DNA of 39,726 bases. It comes from Bradyrhizobium altum. GTDB lineage: Bacteria > Pseudomonadota > Alphaproteobacteria > Rhizobiales > Xanthobacteraceae. The stretch is taken from NCBI RefSeq assembly GCF_020889705.1, contig NZ_JACMYP010000048.1, forward strand, positions 1-39,726, in the 5' to 3' direction. This document shows positions 18,025 to 26,094 of this stretch, piece by piece. The stretch's first letter is position 1. Each line of letters opens with the position of its first letter. The notes beneath the pieces are model-generated. The model saw only the letters and a list, made by a program, of their open reading frames with translations. It searched no databases and was not told where the DNA came from. The position numbers were made by a program, and so were the translations under genes.

Positions 18025-18294
18025 CTAGCTCCCCTTGATCGCGGCGCGGATCAGCATCACGCCGGCAAAGCAGACCGCGAGCCCGAGCAGGATCAGGAAG
18101 AGTATGGAGGGATCGGTTCTCGACTCGCTCAGGACGCCGAACCCGAACAGGAGGGCGCAGAGCCCGGGCAGAAGAAGGATCAGCCCGAACAGCACCATGA
18201 ACGCAGTCGCGCAGCCGCCGCGTGGTGGCGGAAGGGGCGGGGGCAGCGAGGGCAGAGATCCATCCGGATTGATGGGGCGGTCGTCGTCGCTCAT
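18025..18294 (-). CDS. Small Pro-rich two-helix membrane protein
   Basis: An 89-residue protein with an acidic and proline-rich start (SDDDRPINPDGSLPSLPPPL), then GGCATAFMVLFGLILLLPGLC as the first membrane helix and a second helix (about 62-82) ending in RAAIKGS. Its ATG overlaps the radical SAM stop codon as ATGA (18291-18294), which indicates translational coupling. It is a paralogue of the next gene downstream. I recognise no family and no catalytic residues. The shared Gly-Cys before the first helix is not a convincing lipobox, because no n-region or hydrophobic segment precedes it. Confidence 0.78.
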   Translation of the reverse strand: MSDDDRPINPDGSLPSLPPPLPPPRGGCATAFMVLFGLILLLPGLCALLFGFGVLSESRTDPSILFLILLGLAVCFAGVMLIRAAIKGS

Positions 18295-19736
18295 CGGGGC
18301 ACCCCCTCACCCTGCCGTGCCTCCCGATAGGTCTGCCCGGCCAGACTCGCGCGGATGCCGTCGATCTTTCCGTCGCGATAGAACAGGTTGTAGGTGTCGA
18401 ACGGGATGATCGCGCCGCTCTCGGTGACGAAGTGGATGCAGCTTCGCTTGACGTTGCCGACGCAGAAATTGAAGCGATCGAGAAACTGCACGATGGTGAC
18501 GCGGAACACGTTCTCGTAAGTCAGGCCGTCCGGCACCTCGAAGCTCGGCAGGCAGCACAGCAATTCGCAGACCCGCTCAGAGGTGTTCAGCGGCCCCGAC
18601 GACAGCGAGAACAAATCGACGAACTTTTCCCGGAGCACCGGATATTTCTCCGGACTGATCGTGTTGGGCATCACGGCGACGAGCTGTTCCTGCGGGATCA
18701 GCGAGGTCAGCGGCAACACCTTGTCGCCGTTGCGTAGGCCGTAGCCGATCGAGATGCTCTCGGGATTGCACGGCAGCGGGATCATGTCCTTGTCGCCGAA
18801 CACCCCGGTCTCGATCACATGCTGTCGGATCTCCGACAGCATGATGCGGTCGGTGTCCTTGTTGAAATCCTGGTTGCGGCCGGCGGCCTGCACCGGCTGC
18901 AGCGTGACGCCGCGGACGCATTTCCAGGTGAGGGCATGGCGGACGATGTCGCCGATCTCGGCATCGTTGACGCCTCGCTTGATGGTCGCGACCAGCGTGG
19001 TCGAGACGCCCTCGCGCTCGAGATTCTCCAGCGCCTGCTGGCGGATCTTGCGCAGGTCCGCGCCGCGCAGATTGACCAGCGCCTCGCGCTTGAGCGAATC
19101 GAACTGCAGATAGACTTCCAGCCCGCGCTTGTTCTCGGCGAGCTTCGCCACGAAGTCCGGCTCGCGTGCGATTCTGAGGCCGTTGGTGTTGATCATGACG
19201 TGGCGGATCGGGCGGGCGCGCACCGCATCCAGAATGGCGAAGAAATCCGGATGCAGCGTCGGCTCGCCGCCGGAGATCTGCACCAGGTCTGGCTCACCCT
19301 CGTTCGCCACCAGCGCATCGAGCATTTTCTCGATCTTCTCCAGCGGCGTGAAGCTGGTGCGCGCCGGCGAGGACTCCGCAAAGCACACCGGGCAGGTCAG
19401 GTTGCAGTGCTCGGTGATCTCGATCAGCGCCAGGCAGGAGTGCTGCTCGTGGTCCGGGCACAGCCCGCAATCATAGGGACAGCCGAATTCGGTGTGGCGC
19501 TGGAAGGCCAGCGGCCGGTCGCCGGGCTTGATGAAATCCTTGCACAGCCGCCAATAGGCCGAATCGGTCGAGACCAAGGTCGACTGCACGCCGTGTTGCT
19601 TGCAGCGCTTCTCGTACCAGACCTCGTTGCCGAGGATCTGGATCTTGGTCGGCACCAGGCTCAGGCAGGTCTCGCAAAGCGATTGGGTCTGGCCCCAGAA
19701 GATGTAAGGGCGGGACTTACGCAGCGGCGCGTTCAT
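18291..19736 (-). CDS. Radical SAM protein of the MJ0619/Tes (tetraether lipid synthase-like) family
   Basis: A 481-residue iron-sulfur enzyme. The radical SAM cluster motif is CNLTCPVC (Cys111, Cys115, Cys118), followed by the SAM-binding ISGGEPT (154-160). Upstream is a Cys-rich domain: CETC (21-24) with RCKQHG (Cys45, His48), a rubredoxin-like site, and FGCPYDCGLCPDHEQHSC (Cys86, 90, 93, 101), a likely auxiliary cluster. MINTNGLRIA and EVYLQFDSL follow, as in MJ0619 homologues. Known relatives methylate pterins in methanogens or join lipid tails by C-C coupling (Tes, and Mss in bacteria). The partner here is a divergent Lgt homologue whose frame overlaps this one by 20 bp, favouring a lipid substrate; that is inference. 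More cysteines lie near the C-terminus (CELLCC, then FCVGNVKRSC). The next gene overlaps by ATGA. Confidence 0.9.
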   Translation of the reverse strand: MNAPLRKSRPYIFWGQTQSLCETCLSLVPTKIQILGNEVWYEKRCKQHGVQSTLVSTDSAYWRLCKDFIKPGDRPLAFQRHTEFGCPYDCGLCPDHEQHSCLALIEITEHCNLTCPVCFAESSPARTSFTPLEKIEKMLDALVANEGEPDLVQISGGEPTLHPDFFAILDAVRARPIRHVMINTNGLRIAREPDFVAKLAENKRGLEVYLQFDSLKREALVNLRGADLRKIRQQALENLEREGVSTTLVATIKRGVNDAEIGDIVRHALTWKCVRGVTLQPVQAAGRNQDFNKDTDRIMLSEIRQHVIETGVFGDKDMIPLPCNPESISIGYGLRNGDKVLPLTSLIPQEQLVAVMPNTISPEKYPVLREKFVDLFSLSSGPLNTSERVCELLCCLPSFEVPDGLTYENVFRVTIVQFLDRFNFCVGNVKRSCIHFVTESGAIIPFDTYNLFYRDGKIDGIRASLAGQTYREARQGEGVPR

Positions 19737-20436
19737 GCTTCAAGCTCACATTCGGGGCCGTCGCCAGCATGACGGCGGCATAAACCATGACAAACAGCGA
19801 CAGCAGGTGAAACAGCGAGAACGGGCCGATCAGCGCGCCGTAGGGCTTGATGAACTCCCAAACGAAGCGCTGCAGGCCGTAGTAGAACAGTACGAGGTAG
19901 AATCCATTGGTGATGAATGTGGCGTTGCGGTTCAACACGGCCCAGACATAGAAGGCGGCGAACGCTGCCATCGCCAGGCTTTCATAGAGCTGCACCGGAT
20001 GGCGCAGCATGCCGTCGCCGAAATCATGGCCCCAGGGCAGCGCGGTCGGCGTGCCATAGGTGAAATCCTCGAGCCCCGCGAAATAGCAGCCGAACCGGCC
20101 GACCGCGATGCCGATCGCAAGCGGCAGCGCGAACCGCGCCCCGGTGCGCAGCGAAATGCCATGCAGCCATTTGTAGAGCTCGATCGCGACGATGCTGCCC
20201 GCCAATGCGCCCTCGATCGAGCGGGCGATGCCTGATATGCCGGAGAACCACAGGTTCAGCGTGCCGAAGATGTAGGCGCCGATGCCGGCGCCGAACACCA
20301 GCGCGGCGATGTAGGGTAGCTCGAAGGATTGCCGCGGGAATTGCAGCCCGCGCACGCGCGACAGCCACCACATCGCGACGGCCGCCGCGCACCATGCTGC
20401 GACGTCGAAAACGGCGTGAAGTTCAGCCCCACTCAT
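19717..20436 (-). CDS. Divergent prolipoprotein diacylglyceryl transferase (Lgt)-like membrane protein
   Basis: A 239-residue polytopic membrane protein with about seven hydrophobic helices, arranged like Lgt. GRFGCYFAGLEDF (113-125) sits where Lgt has its GRxGNFxN signature, RHPVQLYES (145-153) matches Lgt RHPSQLYE, and LQRFVWEFIKPYG (188-200) matches the C-terminal R-x-x-x-E-F-x-R motif. Two differences stand out. The Asn after RxG is Cys117, and the Lgt His-Gly-Gly segment appears as SIEGALAG, with Glu75 in place of His. The canonical housekeeping lgt is therefore probably elsewhere, and this enzyme may transfer a lipid moiety to something else. It is first in an operon with the Tes-like radical SAM gene. 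The ATG at 20436 has no clear Shine-Dalgarno. Only 63 bp separate it from the Crp/Fnr gene upstream. Confidence 0.85.
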   Translation of the reverse strand: MSGAELHAVFDVAAWCAAAVAMWWLSRVRGLQFPRQSFELPYIAALVFGAGIGAYIFGTLNLWFSGISGIARSIEGALAGSIVAIELYKWLHGISLRTGARFALPLAIGIAVGRFGCYFAGLEDFTYGTPTALPWGHDFGDGMLRHPVQLYESLAMAAFAAFYVWAVLNRNATFITNGFYLVLFYYGLQRFVWEFIKPYGALIGPFSLFHLLSLFVMVYAAVMLATAPNVSLKHERAAA

Positions 20437-20499
20437 GAGGCGAGTGTAGCGCGAACTTCGCGGTCCGCGATAGCGGGTTCCTGGCTGCGTCCGGCCTGC

Positions 20500-21264
20500 C
20501 TAGTTCGCCGGGTTGTCCTCGCTTGGATACACCCCGCGCAGCACTTCCTCGAAATGATCCTTCACCGCCTCGTTGCACTGGCAGGAGCGCAGCTTGAGCT
20601 TGTCCGGGTCGCGGATCACGATCGCACCGCGGCGTGTGTCCAGCACGCCCTCCGCCTTGAAGTTCTGGATCACGCGGCTGGTGTAGCTGCGGCCGACGCC
20701 GAGCAGGGTCGAGAGCTGCTCATGCGTCAGCGGCACCACGCCATCGCCATTGGTGCGCTCGATCGCCGAGATGATCCATTTCGCGGCGCGCTGCTCGATC
20801 GAGTGGATCGCGTTGCAGGCGGTCGACTGGAAGATCTGCGCCAGCATGCAGTCGGCGTAGCGCGCGAAGATGTTGCGCACCGAGATCGACGTCAGCTTCG
20901 CGGCGTCGAGCTTGCTGATCGGTAGCCGCACGAACGGCCCGCCGAACTTGACGGTGATGCGGGTATAGGCCGGCAGGAATCCCTGGCTGACGATGCCGCC
21001 GACCGCGCCCTCGCGGCCGACCAGGATGGTCTCGACGTCGCGGCCGTCCTCGTTGGCTACCAGGTAGGACGCAAGGCTCGGTCCGCATGGGAAATGCACG
21101 ATTTGAACGTCGTCGCCGGGATTGTAGAGCAGATCGCCGGCCGCCGCCTCGACCACCGAAAGATGCGGCGCGATCAGTTCGTAGTCGGCGGCGTTCAGCC
21201 GGCGCAAGAGATTGTTGAACGGCCGGTCATTCGTCCCGGCCAAATCGGTCCGTTTCGCAATCAT
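20500..21264 (-). CDS. Crp/Fnr-family transcriptional regulator
   Basis: A 254-residue regulator with an N-terminal cyclic-nucleotide-binding-type beta-barrel (about 15-140). The dimer helix follows, then a Crp-type winged helix: THEQLSTLLGVGRSYTSRVI is the helix-turn-helix, followed by KAEGVLDTRRGAIVI. The barrel lacks a conventional cAMP-binding phosphate cassette and an FNR-type N-terminal four-Cys cluster, so the ligand is not predictable. A C-terminal extension (SCQCNEAVKDHFEEVL) carries two cysteines, which might be redox or metal sensing. The ATG at 21264, with AGGA upstream, is preferred to a GTG at 21324. The gene is followed on the same strand by the Lgt-like/radical SAM operon, which makes that operon a candidate target. 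It is divergent from the receiver gene. Confidence 0.9.
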   Translation of the reverse strand: MIAKRTDLAGTNDRPFNNLLRRLNAADYELIAPHLSVVEAAAGDLLYNPGDDVQIVHFPCGPSLASYLVANEDGRDVETILVGREGAVGGIVSQGFLPAYTRITVKFGGPFVRLPISKLDAAKLTSISVRNIFARYADCMLAQIFQSTACNAIHSIEQRAAKWIISAIERTNGDGVVPLTHEQLSTLLGVGRSYTSRVIQNFKAEGVLDTRRGAIVIRDPDKLKLRSCQCNEAVKDHFEEVLRGVYPSEDNPAN

Positions 21265-21464
21265 TGGGAAATCCTGAAGACCCAACGCCGACCATACTGA
21301 AGAAGTTCCAGCTTTTATGTGCACTAGTGAACAGACGCCGCAGCTTACGATGTGATGGGTTTCATCTCTGGAACAGCCGGCGTGCTTCCGGGCGCCGGTC
21401 GCGGGCCATCCGGCCGGACTGATCCGGTCCTCTCATCCATCATCGAAGCAATGGACACCGAGCC

Positions 21465-21839
21465 ATGGAATCCGCCCGCAATGCCGGCATGCCCGGTGAC
21501 GTTCTCGTGGTCGAGGACGATCCCATCATCTCGCTCTATTTCGAGGACGCCATCCTGGGCTTCGGCGCCCGGACGGTGCGCACCGCTGCGAACGTCGCCC
21601 GCGCGCTCGAATTGATCGCCGAGCGCGCACCGGATTTCGCGCTGCTCGACGTCGGCCTCGTCAGGGGCGAGAAGACCTTCGTGATCGCCGAGCGGCTGGA
21701 TGTGCTGAAGGTGCCTTTCGCGTTCGTCACGGGTTATGGCGCTGATATCAGGCTGCCGGAATCGCTCGCCGGCAAGCCGCGGCTGACCAAGCCGTGTTCG
21801 AGCGAAGCGCTCGAAGCCGCGCTGAGAAACGGACACTGA
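21465..21839 (+). CDS. Stand-alone response-regulator receiver domain
   Basis: A 124-residue CheY-like protein without an output domain. Key features are the acidic pair in VVEDDPIIS, the phospho-acceptor Asp in FALLDVGLV, the Thr switch in FVTGYG and the Lys in RLTKPCS. The sequence type (DVLVVEDDPII, then FAFVTGYGA) is that of the single-domain receivers common in Rhizobiales, often acting in phosphorelays or feeding histidine kinases of the HWE group. No kinase is encoded nearby. The ATG at 21465 is used, although an internal ATG at 21489 would begin nearer the fold. It is divergent from the Crp/Fnr gene, with a 200-bp shared upstream region. Confidence 0.92.
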   Translation: MESARNAGMPGDVLVVEDDPIISLYFEDAILGFGARTVRTAANVARALELIAERAPDFALLDVGLVRGEKTFVIAERLDVLKVPFAFVTGYGADIRLPESLAGKPRLTKPCSSEALEAALRNGH

Positions 21840-21933
21840 CCGATCGCCGGGCTTCGGCCTCGCCGTCGGTGCGTTCGTCGTCTACCATCCGGCCTATCGG
21901 ATTCGGCGACGCACAGGCATCGGGAAGCCCGTC

Positions 21934-23094
21934 ATGGCGATCAGGACATCTGCCGCTGCGCCCGCAGCGGCGCTCTCTCTCGGGCTGCTCCTCGCGCCGG
22001 TTGCGACGCATCCGATGGCCGGTGTGGTGCTGTCGTCGCTGGCCTCGGCTGTCGTCGGCGGTTTCGTGTCTCCAGCCATCGCCGAGCCAGCCGCGCTCAC
22101 GAGCGAGCAATCGGCCGCGCTCAAGACTTACGACAATGCCCTGAAGAACTTCGTCTCGATCCTGCGCCAGCGCCGCGCGCAGATCGATTCCCAACAGCCG
22201 CTGCCCGACTTGCCGGGCCAGGCCATCTACCTTGCCCGTGTCGAGATGATGAGCGCCTACAAGGATCTCACCGATGCGCTTCCGTCCAGGATTGGAAGAC
22301 CTAACAGATTCGGAATCCCTCCGGCCTATTTCGACGCCGACAATGAACCGCTGCTCAATGAGTACAGGAAGCTCTTCGACGTGATGGAGGCGCCGCCCGC
22401 GAACGCGCAAAGCTCCGAGACGCCATTCAAGGACGTGGTCGACCTGGCGACGGCGATCGCGCGCGCCAGGGGTCTGGATGCCGCGGCCGCCGCTGCCGCC
22501 GGCCGGATCAGCCTCGGCCTGTTCTTTGCCGAGACAAGCGGCAAGCAAAATGCCGGAAATGCGCGGTCGAACACCTACAAGGGCAGCCTGCAGACCGGTC
22601 CGTCCGAAGACCGCAACGGCCGAAAGAAGTGGGCCGCCATCAAGCAATCGATCGCGGCCCTCGATCCTGCGCTGAGCCGTCGCGACGACACGGAAGAAGC
22701 CCGCGTCGGCAATCTCGATCACCGGTTCAATCACTGGACCGCGGTGCGCGATGCGCTCATGAACGAGCACGCGGATATCTTCCCGCAGGTCCCGGCGATC
22801 GCAAAGGCGCTGCCCAATCCGATCGATCAGATGAAGCTCTTCGAGCTCATCCAGATCATTCCCAGCCCGACCAGGTCCGCGTTGAAGTCAGGCGACCTCG
22901 TCAATTACAGAATTTCCGAGCCCAGGATCATGGGATATCTGCGAAACAACAGTGTCTTCGCTTTCGGTCGGGCCGACCGGGCAAGAACGTCTGCGAGCTT
23001 CCGCGAAATCCTCGATGCGATGTGGCTCTTCAGCCCCAAGTTCGAGCAGGCGCTTGCCAAATTCGCGGAGATCAAGGCCGGCAAACCGGGCTGA
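21934..23094 (+). CDS. Secreted protein of unknown function, possibly lysozyme-like
   Basis: A 386-residue protein with a long Ala-rich export region: a hydrophobic stretch (9-27), a second one (29-46), and a likely signal-peptidase site near PAIAEPAAL (48-55). The mature part is helical and Lys/Arg/Asp-rich. Around Glu200 it reads LGLFFAETSGKQ, then TYKGSLQTG (214-222). An ET/ES step followed by a G-x-x-Q loop is how lytic transglycosylases and goose-type lysozymes place their catalytic Glu and substrate loop. This is a suggestive motif only; I cannot assign the family. Its 3' end lies 26 bp from the convergent amidase gene, so both neighbours may act on peptidoglycan. The ATG at 21934 follows GGGAAG. 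Confidence 0.7.
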   Translation: MAIRTSAAAPAAALSLGLLLAPVATHPMAGVVLSSLASAVVGGFVSPAIAEPAALTSEQSAALKTYDNALKNFVSILRQRRAQIDSQQPLPDLPGQAIYLARVEMMSAYKDLTDALPSRIGRPNRFGIPPAYFDADNEPLLNEYRKLFDVMEAPPANAQSSETPFKDVVDLATAIARARGLDAAAAAAAGRISLGLFFAETSGKQNAGNARSNTYKGSLQTGPSEDRNGRKKWAAIKQSIAALDPALSRRDDTEEARVGNLDHRFNHWTAVRDALMNEHADIFPQVPAIAKALPNPIDQMKLFELIQIIPSPTRSALKSGDLVNYRISEPRIMGYLRNNSVFAFGRADRARTSASFREILDAMWLFSPKFEQALAKFAEIKAGKPG

Positions 23095-23120
23095 GCCGGG
23101 AGGAGCTGATCGCTCGGCGG

Positions 23121-24119
23121 TCAGAGCGGGCCGAGGAGCGCCCATCGCGGCTCGCAGAATTCCTTGACGGCAGAAGCGACGCCGCTGCTGATCGCGTTGC
23201 GGCGCTCGGGCGAGTCCATCTTGAGTTCTTCGTCCCGGTTGATGATCGAGCCCGCCTCCAGCAGGACGGCGGGCATCGCGGTCCTTCGCAGCACGATGAG
23301 CTTATCGTAGCTGTAGACGCCGGTGTCCTTGTTCAGCAGGGGATGCTGGTCGTGGCCCATGACGGGCTGGCTGTATTGCTCGGCATATTGCAGCCCTTCA
23401 GCTTTCAATTCCCTGGCGACCAGCTCGGCGAACAGCAGGCTGGTCTTGAAGTCCGGATTGTTGCGGGAGACGAACACCGAGTAGCCGCTGAAGCGATCGC
23501 TGAAATGGCGCTTCTTGCCCTCGAACTCCCAGTCCTCGAGCATCTTGTTGGGCACCGAGTCATGGTGGATCGACAGGAGGAGATCCGCGTGCAGATTGTT
23601 TGCGGCGGCGACCCGCTTGAAGAGGCTGGGTCTCGCTTTGCCTTCGGTCAGCAGCAGCCTGGTTTCGGCAAAGCCTTCGGCCTTCAGCTTCTCCTCGATC
23701 AGCCGCGCAAGGCGCAGGTTGAAGGCGAACTCGGCGACATTGCGCGCGCTGATTGCGCCTTCCGATTCAGCGGTATGTCCCACATCGAGAACGATCCGCA
23801 ATGTCGAGGGATCGCATTTGGCCGCGGCCGGCTTGGGAATGGAAGGCGGCAGGGCGACCGGCCCAAGGGCGGCAAGCCGCGTGGCGCGGGGCTTTGATGG
23901 CGTGTGGTGTCTTGCCAATCTGGCCGGCTTTGCCGATTTCGCGCGCTTTGGCGTTTTGGGATGCTTCGATGAGCTCTTGAAGAGATCAGGCAGCCAGCCG
24001 GCGTCGCTGACCTCGATCGGCAGCAGCGCGAACATAGCGATCGCGACGACAAGCAAGCGGTGCGGCCGAAGCCCCACAACGATGCCACCGAGCACGCGAA
24101 TCAATTCGCAGCGCCTCAT
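23121..24119 (-). CDS. N-acetylmuramoyl-L-alanine amidase (Amidase_3 family), exported
   Basis: A 332-residue zinc amidase cleaving the bond between MurNAc and the stem peptide. The N-terminus has a hydrophobic export or anchor helix (HRLLVVAIAMFALLPI) followed by a Lys/Arg/Pro-rich tether (about 50-95). The Amidase_3 domain shows LDVGHTAESEG with the first zinc-ligand His, FNLRLARLIEEKL with no acidic ligand as obvious as usual, LLLSIHHDSV with a second His, and PAVLLEAGSIINRDEE with the catalytic Glu. It lacks an AMIN domain, unlike AmiC. The ATG at 24119 is chosen because GGAGGGGCGGAGC lies directly upstream; a start at 24188 would add a non-hydrophobic leader. It probably acts in the periplasm in wall turnover. 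Confidence 0.9.
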   Translation of the reverse strand: MRRCELIRVLGGIVVGLRPHRLLVVAIAMFALLPIEVSDAGWLPDLFKSSSKHPKTPKRAKSAKPARLARHHTPSKPRATRLAALGPVALPPSIPKPAAAKCDPSTLRIVLDVGHTAESEGAISARNVAEFAFNLRLARLIEEKLKAEGFAETRLLLTEGKARPSLFKRVAAANNLHADLLLSIHHDSVPNKMLEDWEFEGKKRHFSDRFSGYSVFVSRNNPDFKTSLLFAELVARELKAEGLQYAEQYSQPVMGHDQHPLLNKDTGVYSYDKLIVLRRTAMPAVLLEAGSIINRDEELKMDSPERRNAISSGVASAVKEFCEPRWALLGPL

Positions 24120-24268
24120 GCTCCGCCCCTCCGGGCCCCCAGCATAACGGCTCTGATAGAGGTACCGGAAGAGGCCGGTGACGTCCATCCCCCGTCAATC
24201 GCGCCGCCCTTGCTTTGGGCAAGGGCGTTCAGCACGGGGAGTGCGGTTCCGTCGCGGCTGCGACCTGA

Positions 24269-25831
24269 TCACACCGGCTTTGGATCGAGCGTGATCGCCC
24301 ACAGCTCGGCGTCGACGCGGTCGCGCAGGCTGACCGTCATCTGTCCGCTCTTGCCGTCGATCTTGACGTGGCCGAAGAACTGCATGCCGGCCGACGGCGG
24401 CAGGTTCTGGTTGGCTTCGCCCGGCGCCTTGACGAACTTCACCTCGGGGCCAAACGTGTTGTCGAGCTCGTTCGGACCGAACGTGCCGGCGTGCAGCGGG
24501 CCGGAGACGAATTCCCAGAACGGATCGAACTCCTGGAACTGGGCCTTGTTCGGGTTGTAGTAGTGCGCGGCCGCATAGTGCACGTCGGCAGTCAGCCACA
24601 CCGTGTTGGCGATGCCGGCCGTCTTGATGAAGCGCAGGATGTCGGCGATCTCGAGCTCGCGGCCGCGCGCCGGTCCGTCGCCCTGCGCGAAGGCTTCCGA
24701 GCCCTTCTTGTTGGCGGCATCGTCATAGACGATCAGAGACAGCGGCATGTCGGAGGCGATCACCTTCCAGGTGGCGCGCGAGTTGAGCAGCGCGCGCTTC
24801 AGCCAGGCCATCTGATCCGGCCCGATGAAATAGGCGTCGGGGCCGTAGGTCTCCTGCAGGTTCGGACCGTTTGGCCCGCGATAGCTGCGCTCGTCGAGCA
24901 TGAACACGTCGAGATGCGGGCCGTAGCTCAGCGTGCGATAGACGCGGCCGGGCTCGACGATGCTCTCGCGCATCGGATACATCTCGTGGAAGGCTTTTGC
25001 CGCGCGCGCGGCGAGCACGTTGATGTCGCGCTCCTTGTAGGCGGTCGGCAGCTGCTTCGACAGCGACCAGTTGTTGGTCACCTCGTGGTCGTCCCACTGC
25101 ACGAAGATCGGCACCTCCGCATTGAAGGCGCGCAGATTGCCGTCGAGGAAATTGTATTTATGCGCGGCGCGGTATTCGTCGAGCGTCTCGGCGACCTTGG
25201 CCTTCTCCGGGATCGTGATGTTCTTCCAGATCTTGCCGTCGGGCTGCTTCTGCTCGGCGGTGATGACGCCGTCGGCATAGATGGTGTCGCCGGAATGCAG
25301 GAAGAAATCCGGGGCGTGCTTCTTCATCGCGGCGAAGGTGATCATGCCGCCGTCGTCGGGATTGATGCCCCAGCCCTGGCCGGCGACGTCGCCGCCCCAC
25401 ACGAAGGAGACGTCGCGGCGGTCGCTCGGCGCGGTGCGGAAGCGGCCCACCACGGGCTCGCCGACAACGTCGATATGGGCGAGGTCGCGGAAACGGACGC
25501 GGTAGAAGATGTCCTGGCCGGAGGGCAGGTTCTCCAGCAGCATCTTGGCGGTGAAGTCGCTTTCCGGCAGCGCCGTGATCGGCGGCAGCGCACGGACATT
25601 CTTGAACGAGTCTGACGTCGCGACCTCGACCATCATCTGCGAGGGACGGTCGGCACGGGCCCACACCACGCCGCCGTCGACGCCGACATCGCCGGACTGC
25701 ACGCCATGGGTGATCACGGGGCGATCGGCCGCGCGCGACAGATATGGCATCGCGATCACGCCGGCGCCGGCCGCAGCGGCTGTCGAGAGAAAGCGTCGGC
25801 GGGTCAGATTTCGCGAGAACCGGATTGTCAT
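24269..25831 (-). CDS. phoD: Tat-exported alkaline phosphatase D family metallophosphoesterase
   Basis: A 520-residue periplasmic phosphomono/diesterase. A twin-arginine leader is present (NLTRRRFLSTAAAAGAG, then a cleavage region near SRAADRP). An N-terminal beta-sandwich domain (PhoD_N, about 40-130) includes THGVQSGDVGVDGGVVWARA, the usual PhoD opening. The metal-binding metallophosphatase core shows VWGGDVAGQGWG, LHSGDTIYADG, VQWDDHEVTNNW and WLTADVHYAA, consistent with the Fe/Ca site of PhoD. GGAGGCTCCCC stands just before the ATG at 25831. I see no obvious Pho box upstream, though the family is usually PhoB-controlled. It is a single gene ahead of a repeat element. Confidence 0.95.
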   Translation of the reverse strand: MTIRFSRNLTRRRFLSTAAAAGAGVIAMPYLSRAADRPVITHGVQSGDVGVDGGVVWARADRPSQMMVEVATSDSFKNVRALPPITALPESDFTAKMLLENLPSGQDIFYRVRFRDLAHIDVVGEPVVGRFRTAPSDRRDVSFVWGGDVAGQGWGINPDDGGMITFAAMKKHAPDFFLHSGDTIYADGVITAEQKQPDGKIWKNITIPEKAKVAETLDEYRAAHKYNFLDGNLRAFNAEVPIFVQWDDHEVTNNWSLSKQLPTAYKERDINVLAARAAKAFHEMYPMRESIVEPGRVYRTLSYGPHLDVFMLDERSYRGPNGPNLQETYGPDAYFIGPDQMAWLKRALLNSRATWKVIASDMPLSLIVYDDAANKKGSEAFAQGDGPARGRELEIADILRFIKTAGIANTVWLTADVHYAAAHYYNPNKAQFQEFDPFWEFVSGPLHAGTFGPNELDNTFGPEVKFVKAPGEANQNLPPSAGMQFFGHVKIDGKSGQMTVSLRDRVDAELWAITLDPKPV

Positions 25832-25943
25832 GGGGAGCCTCCTCAGGTCACAGCGACAATGCGCCGCGGGCGAGCACAGACCTAGAAAAATTCCATGACG
25901 GAGAGATTACAGGGAGGCCGAGTGAGGAGCACGTCTGTAAGGC

Positions 25944-26056
25944 TCCCTCTCCCGCTTGCGGGGGAGGGTGGGGTGGGCTCTCTCCACGAGTCTCATAGCG
26001 GATAGACCCCCACCCGCCGCGCTACGCTCTTCGCCTCCCCCGCAAGCGGGGAGAGG
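25944..26056. repeat. 113-bp nested inverted-repeat element between phoD and the TAXI gene
   Basis: The left arm CCCTCTCCCGCTTGCGGG (25944-25961) and the right arm CCCGCAAGCGGGGAGAGG (26039-26056) are inverted repeats. Inside, GGGTGGGGTGGGC (25966-25978) faces a GACCCCCACCC segment, giving a nested structure. The arms share their core with the 9213-9373 element. It lies downstream of the minus-strand TAXI gene and may act as its 3' terminator. Confidence 0.78.
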
Positions 26057-26094
26057 CGAAGAGCGCCTGCTGACAGAGAAGACCAAATATCGAG

